Source: DUZB01 sp964407525
GTDB lineage: Bacteria > Desulfobacterota > DSM-4660 > Desulfatiglandales > Desulfatiglandaceae
Direction: 5' to 3'
DNA: 8,942 nt
NCBI GenBank assembly: GCA_964407525.1
Contig: CAYOWC010000206.1
Location: forward strand, 1 to 8,942
Shown: in pieces, positions 5,663 to 8,942 of the stretch
Layout: the number at the start of each line of letters is the position of its first letter
Numbering within the stretch: position 1 is the first letter of the stretch
The notes under the pieces: generated by a model
Seen by the model: only the letters and a program-made list of their open reading frames with translations
Database searches by the model: none
Told to the model about the DNA's origin: nothing
Position numbers and translations under genes: made by a program

Positions 5663-7741
5663 CTAAATCGGTACCCTATCAAATTTAACGTTCATTTTGA
5701 GAACCAGCTCTTTTGAAGTTTCAACCGTAACCACACCATCTAAACTCCCAGTCCCAAAAGGTCCCGGGACAGTAAAATCAAATGAAGCCCCACCTTTAGA
5801 ATCCGTTTTACCTGTCCATAGGACGGTCTCGTTTCCCAGCGGATCGATGAGCTTCACTTCAATATTTTGACCTGCTTCGAAAACTCCCGCTGAGATCGTG
5901 GCTGTGGCGGTATTTTCCTGAGGAAGGGTCTCGGGTTCGAAGAACATCAAAGGAAGGTAGGAATTCATCCACGTGTAGGATTCCGGACCACACAGAGTGT
6001 ACACGCCGGCAGGGTTTTTAGAGTTCAAATTATTTACACACGTTTGATCATCCAGTTTGAGCATGGGCCAGCGGAATTGAGGAGTAGGATCCACACCAGC
6101 GTTGTCTTCCCATCCGGGCGATGTATCCGTTCCTGTAAACTCGGCGAAATCTGAACAGCAATGTAGGGAGCCGTTGTAGTAGTCGGCATTGGACGGATTG
6201 GGGCTGTCGGGGCCGAGCTGCCATCGCGACCCGGCCGAACTGTGACCAAAAGAAACGGCGTGGCAGAAAGACGCACTGTCCCAGTCCGCTCTGGTCGGGA
6301 GCAGAGTGCTGCCCACCGGCCCCCCGCCGGCGGCGTCGCAGAGCGGCCAGTTCACGCCCGGTTTCCAGGTCCAGTTCGTGTCCATCAGGCAGACTGCATT
6401 GTATTCAATTGTGCAATTATCGCTGTGAAACTGCGTTCCGGTGACCTCGCCGGTCAGGATGATCATCTTTTCGCTCGGCCCGAACCCCAAGGATTTGAAT
6501 ACGGCGCTCAACGTCTGCTGGCCGGTCTCGGAGGTGTTATTCAGGACGAAGTTCCAGTACTGATACGTTGCCGGCACGAGCCCCGAGTACCCGGCGTAGG
6601 AGGTGGTGGGAAGGGGGTCGTCGGTGCCCACGGTGCCGCCGCAGACCTCGGTGGCGGAGCTGAGCGGTTTGGAGCATTCCCCCGCGTCATAGTCGTTAAT
6701 GTCCACTACAAACGCCGCACCGCCGTCGGTCGGTGTCTGGAAGGTTGTGCCGTCAGTCGACCCCACCTGTACGATCTTGCCGAGCGTCGCCTTTTCCTTC
6801 TTCGGATCAAACGGTATGGTCCCGCCCGTGCCATCGCTATAGCCCGCGCCAGCCGTTTCCATCTGCTCCGTCAGGTTGATCATCAGGTTCTGGACCGCCA
6901 GTTTCGCCAGGGCGCAGTTAGCATCTCCAGGGTCGTCTATGCATACCTGCTGTGCCTCCTTGGCATCCATGCTGCGGGTACCGCCCAGGAATTTGTTCAC
7001 CGCGAGGAGATGGGCGGCCTCCACGGCGATGTGGGTGCCTTGCACCTGCAGGGCCATGTTGTAGAAGGCCATCCTGTGGAGCGCGTTGTAGTAGGCTTGT
7101 TCCCCGAGGGCTGTATCCTGCCACTGCGTCAGGTAAGACGATGCACACTCGGGGATGGCCCCCGTGCCCTGGCCTTCCGAGCCGACCAGGGCCTGGGCCA
7201 GATTGTTAAGGTCGTTGAGGATGCCGAGCGACGTACCATTCTGCAATATTGCTTCTGCCCAACTCACCATACCTGCCATGTCTATGTCCTTCAAGGTGTC
7301 CGCGTTGAGGTAGACATTATAGCTTTCAATGTCGGTTTCTATAGCCGTTTTGAAGGTTTCGGCGATCTCCAGGGCGGAACTGCAGCCCAGGTCTTCCAGG
7401 TCTTTACTCAATTGAACCACGGAGCTCTGGATATCCGTAAGCTCTCCCTGGATTGCCTTGATCTGATTCTGGATCTCGTCGATCTGTTGCTGGTCGTTGT
7501 TGTTGCCGCCGATTCCCAGCGCCCCCAGCCCCCACCCGATCAGGTCCGAATCCACAGTGCCGCCCACGCCGCCGAGGAGCCCCTTGATCAATTCGCTGCC
7601 GATTTTGATCCCTCCTTCAGCCCCCGGCAACGGGGGAGGGGTACTGGAAGTGTCATCTCCTCCGCTGCACCCTGAAAGAACCAGTCCGGCAGAACAAAAA
7701 ACAGCGACGAACAAATACAAATACTTCCGTTTTGGTTTCAT
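5663..7741 (-). CDS. Large lipoprotein of unknown function
   Basis: This 692-residue protein starts with a lysine-rich n-region (MKPKRK), a hydrophobic stretch and the lipobox LSGC with the lipidated cysteine at 25. Serine at +2 rather than Asp suggests sorting to the outer membrane. A Pro/Gly-rich linker (33-82) leads into a likely coiled coil (about 84-118, rich in Gln/Ile/Leu heptads), then a mostly helical region. The middle is rich in Gly, Asp, Thr and paired cysteines, including the CC pair in LHCCSDF. Residues from about 609 to the end look like a beta-sandwich (TISAGVFEAGQNIEVKLIDP, later FDFTVPG). I recognise no enzymatic motif. The start at 7741 is set by AAGGAG at 7749-7754; the ATG 13 codons earlier lacks a site and would spoil the signal peptide. 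The gene follows the regulator at 7867-8457 by 125 bases with no terminator between. GC content by hand count swings from 48% (5701-5760) to 80% (6301-6360). Confidence 0.8.
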   Translation of the reverse strand: MKPKRKYLYLFVAVFCSAGLVLSGCSGGDDTSSTPPPLPGAEGGIKIGSELIKGLLGGVGGTVDSDLIGWGLGALGIGGNNNDQQQIDEIQNQIKAIQGELTDIQSSVVQLSKDLEDLGCSSALEIAETFKTAIETDIESYNVYLNADTLKDIDMAGMVSWAEAILQNGTSLGILNDLNNLAQALVGSEGQGTGAIPECASSYLTQWQDTALGEQAYYNALHRMAFYNMALQVQGTHIAVEAAHLLAVNKFLGGTRSMDAKEAQQVCIDDPGDANCALAKLAVQNLMINLTEQMETAGAGYSDGTGGTIPFDPKKEKATLGKIVQVGSTDGTTFQTPTDGGAAFVVDINDYDAGECSKPLSSATEVCGGTVGTDDPLPTTSYAGYSGLVPATYQYWNFVLNNTSETGQQTLSAVFKSLGFGPSEKMIILTGEVTGTQFHSDNCTIEYNAVCLMDTNWTWKPGVNWPLCDAAGGGPVGSTLLPTRADWDSASFCHAVSFGHSSAGSRWQLGPDSPNPSNADYYNGSLHCCSDFAEFTGTDTSPGWEDNAGVDPTPQFRWPMLKLDDQTCVNNLNSKNPAGVYTLCGPESYTWMNSYLPLMFFEPETLPQENTATATISAGVFEAGQNIEVKLIDPLGNETVLWTGKTDSKGGASFDFTVPGPFGTGSLDGVVTVETSKELVLKMNVKFDRVPI

Positions 7742-7748
7742 AAAAATT

Positions 7749-7754
7749 CTCCTT
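7749..7754 (-). promoter_or_regulatory. Ribosome binding site that sets the lipoprotein start
   Basis: AAGGAG on the minus strand lies seven bases before the ATG at 7741. It favours that start over the in-frame ATG at 7780. Confidence 0.8.
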
Positions 7755-7866
7755 AGCACTCTCCAAACTTGCTGGTACATTAATGTTAAGATCCTGCGAA
7801 CTCTGGGGTTTTCTTAAATGGCCTGCAGGACTGCGGGACATGGTCAACCGTCAGTTTTCTTGGCCT

Positions 7867-8457
7867 CTACCTACCCCTTGCCGGCCTTCCCAAACCCGGC
7901 AAGAGGTTCTCTACATGTTCTATCAGCGTGGCCCTAGACACGGGCTTTGTCAGATAATCATCAGCCCCTGCCTCCATGATCCGGTCCCTGTTCTCATCAC
8001 TTCCAAAACCTGTGACAGCCAATACCTTTATGTGAGCGGTGGCTGGATTCTCCTTTACTTTTCTGCACACATCAAAGCCGTCCAACCCCGGCATGTGCAG
8101 ATCCAACAAAATAAGAGCCGGCTTAAACCCCATGATCTTGATCCCGGCCTCAAAACCGTCGGAGACCACTTCTGTTTCATAACCATCAAATGAAAGCATT
8201 CTGGTGAAGAGTTCCTGGATCTGGATGTCATCATCGACGATAAGGATTTTCTCTTTTGACGGACTATTTGTAGGAAGCGGGTACACTTGATTTTCAACAA
8301 CAAACGATTCCAGATTGGCCTTGGAAATTCGATATTGACCCCCGAGGGTAACGGATGTCTTTATTTTGCCGGACTTGACCCACCGCCACAGGGTCGTTCT
8401 GCCAACACCACAGATCTTGGCAGCCTTGGGAATGGTGTAATACTCTTTTTCTTCCAT
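7867..8457 (-). CDS. Response regulator with N-terminal excisionase/MerR-type HTH and C-terminal receiver
   Basis: This 196-residue cytosolic regulator joins two domains in an unusual order. Residues 6-55 are an excisionase/MerR-type helix-turn-helix: YTIPKAAKICGVGRTTLWRW, then a wing with LGGQYRISKANLESF. After a short linker (about 56-69), residues 70-190 are a complete receiver domain: acidic pocket Asp75-Asp77 (ILIVDDD), phosphoacceptor Asp119 (LILLDLHMPGLDG), switch Thr149 (AVTG) and Lys171 (LTKP). All residues needed for phosphorylation are present. Most DNA-binding response regulators have the receiver first. No histidine kinase is in the window, so it is an orphan here. It lies just upstream of the lipoprotein on the same strand, and co-transcription or direct control is plausible. 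The start at 8457 has a modest AAAGGG (8465-8470) seven bases upstream. Confidence 0.9.
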   Translation of the reverse strand: MEEKEYYTIPKAAKICGVGRTTLWRWVKSGKIKTSVTLGGQYRISKANLESFVVENQVYPLPTNSPSKEKILIVDDDIQIQELFTRMLSFDGYETEVVSDGFEAGIKIMGFKPALILLDLHMPGLDGFDVCRKVKENPATAHIKVLAVTGFGSDENRDRIMEAGADDYLTKPVSRATLIEHVENLLPGLGRPARGR

Positions 8458-8523
8458 GAGTTAACCCTTTCAAAGACACGTTTAGCTCTTAAAACCAAAT
8501 AAACATTTAGAACATAAGAAACA

Positions 8524-8552
8524 AATGCAACATAAAAACGCATGCCTGTCAA
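8524..8552 (-). promoter_or_regulatory. Candidate promoter for the regulator-lipoprotein unit
   Basis: On the minus strand a perfect TTGACA (8552-8547) is followed after 17 bases by TGCATT (8529-8524), a poor -10. The long AT-rich leader fits a promoter region, but the weak -10 leaves this uncertain; an activator-dependent promoter is possible. Confidence 0.3.
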
Positions 8553-8697
8553 GAGGAATTTCTGAAGCCAGGCTATTGGTGATTCGCTCTTATGTCTCAA
8601 GCCAAGTCAATCTCATGATGTTGTGGGGGAAACTTGGAGACTGAAATTTTGGGGCTGAGTGTCGAAGGTCGCGGATGTCGAGACGGTGACCGTGCGA

Positions 8698-8727
8698 AGG
8701 AAAATAGGGACGAGGAAAATAGGGACG
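8698..8727 (+). repeat. 15-bp perfect tandem duplication
   Basis: AGGAAAATAGGGACG occurs twice without a gap (8698-8712 and 8713-8727). Its end leads directly into octamer copy C. Confidence 0.8.
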
Positions 8728-8750
8728 TTCGTGACTTGTTGACTTATTGA
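8722..8750 (+). repeat. Octamer-containing repeat, copy C (solitary)
   Basis: GGGACGTTC is followed by GTGACTTG and TTGACTTA, then TTGA. It resembles copies A and B that flank the transposase relic 3.6 kb away, but has no transposase next to it, as expected of a dispersed REP-like sequence. Confidence 0.5.
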
Positions 8751-8775
8751 AAATATGCCATCACCGGGAACGAAT

Positions 8776-8854
8776 GAACCCACCCACCGCCGAGAAACGA
8801 ACCCACCCTGCCGGTATTTCGTAATCAGGAAGGCACCGGTTTAGAGACCCACCC
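8776..8854 (+). repeat. Three CCCACCC motifs spaced 23 and 46 bp apart
   Basis: GAACCCACCC occurs at 8776-8785 and 8799-8808, and the related GAGACCCACCC at 8844-8854. The CCCACCC cores start at 8779, 8802 and 8848, so the spacing is 23 and then twice 23. Between the last two, CCGGT (8811-8815) and ACCGG (8835-8839) are inverted. Function unknown. Confidence 0.45.
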
Positions 8855-8942
8855 ATTTTTCTCATCTGAAGTTTTTTCAATCGATTATTGGGCATCCTTC
8901 ATTTCTCGGTTTACACTTTTGGTTAATCCTTGCACAAAAGAA

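Larger units (their letters stand above)
8606..8942. other. Non-coding right end with scattered short repeats
   Basis: I find no open frame of convincing length or composition here. It holds an 11-bp palindrome ACGGT-G-ACCGT (8683-8693), the 15-bp tandem and octamer copy C (both listed separately), and spaced CCCACCC motifs. The AT-rich end (8870-8942) could be the upstream region of a gene beyond the window. Confidence 0.5.

Noticed and set aside
6242..7675. A 477-codon plus-strand open frame
   Set aside because: It lies wholly antisense to the lipoprotein gene in GC-rich DNA. Its translation is low-complexity and rich in Arg, Gly and Val, with no signal or domain, while the minus strand has a signal peptide, ribosome binding site and terminator.
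8361..8600. A 79-codon minus-strand open frame with a hydrophobic stretch
   Set aside because: It overlaps the start of the regulator in another frame and its promoter region, and its C-terminal half is an out-of-frame reading of the HTH.
8698..8854. A possible CRISPR array
   Set aside because: The repeats are only 10-15 bp, the tandem copies have no spacers, and the spacing pattern does not fit repeat-spacer units. No cas gene is present.

Overview
The window reads like an accessory stretch of a Gram-negative bacterial chromosome. A Desulfobacterota-type (deltaproteobacterial) host is my best guess. The reasons are the REP-associated transposase relic with its dispersed short hairpin repeats, a lipobox-bearing outer-membrane-type lipoprotein, a MopE-like calcium-binding motif, and an HTH-receiver regulator. 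No ribosomal or phylogenetic marker is present, so this placement is inference.

Layout from left to right. Positions 1-903 (minus) hold a sugar 3-epimerase of the D-tagatose/D-psicose 3-epimerase family, and possibly the first codons of a further minus-strand gene running off the edge. Positions 1233-3107 (plus) encode IolD, the thiamine-diphosphate enzyme that opens the ring in myo-inositol breakdown. The epimerase and iolD are divergent. The gap between them contains a compact 173-bp element (939-1111) with mirrored arms built from 8-bp tandem units and flanked by a GATAA direct repeat, which looks like a small non-autonomous insertion. Downstream of iolD, 3163-4563 encodes a secreted protein with 37 cysteines, a MopE/thrombospondin-3-like motif and a thaumatin-like segment.

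Positions 4564-5662 hold no intact gene. They contain a decayed REP-associated tyrosine transposase (RAYT) on the minus strand (4638-5079), REP-like hairpins and copies of a short repeat facing each other on both sides of it, a 216-bp segment bounded by 24-bp inverted repeats (5153-5368), and a strong intrinsic terminator (5530-5549) serving the minus-strand gene to its right.

Positions 5663-8457 are a two-gene minus-strand unit: a 196-residue regulator with an unusual order (N-terminal excisionase-type HTH, C-terminal receiver domain), then a 692-residue lipoprotein of unknown function with a coiled coil and a beta-rich C-terminal tail. The closing 485 bp carry a possible promoter for the regulator, another copy of the RAYT-type repeat beside a 15-bp tandem duplication, and three CCCACCC motifs spaced 23 and 46 bp apart. 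They hold no recognisable gene.

How the parts fit: IolD and the epimerase plausibly act together in polyol/inositol or keto-sugar catabolism, as in pathways where a 3-epimerase processes a keto-acid derived from inositol. The regulator-lipoprotein pair and the cysteine-rich protein are envelope functions I cannot assign. The strongest novelty is the family of 8-bp-period repeats (TTGANTTR-like), which links the MITE-like element, both flanks of the transposase relic and a solitary copy near the right end.
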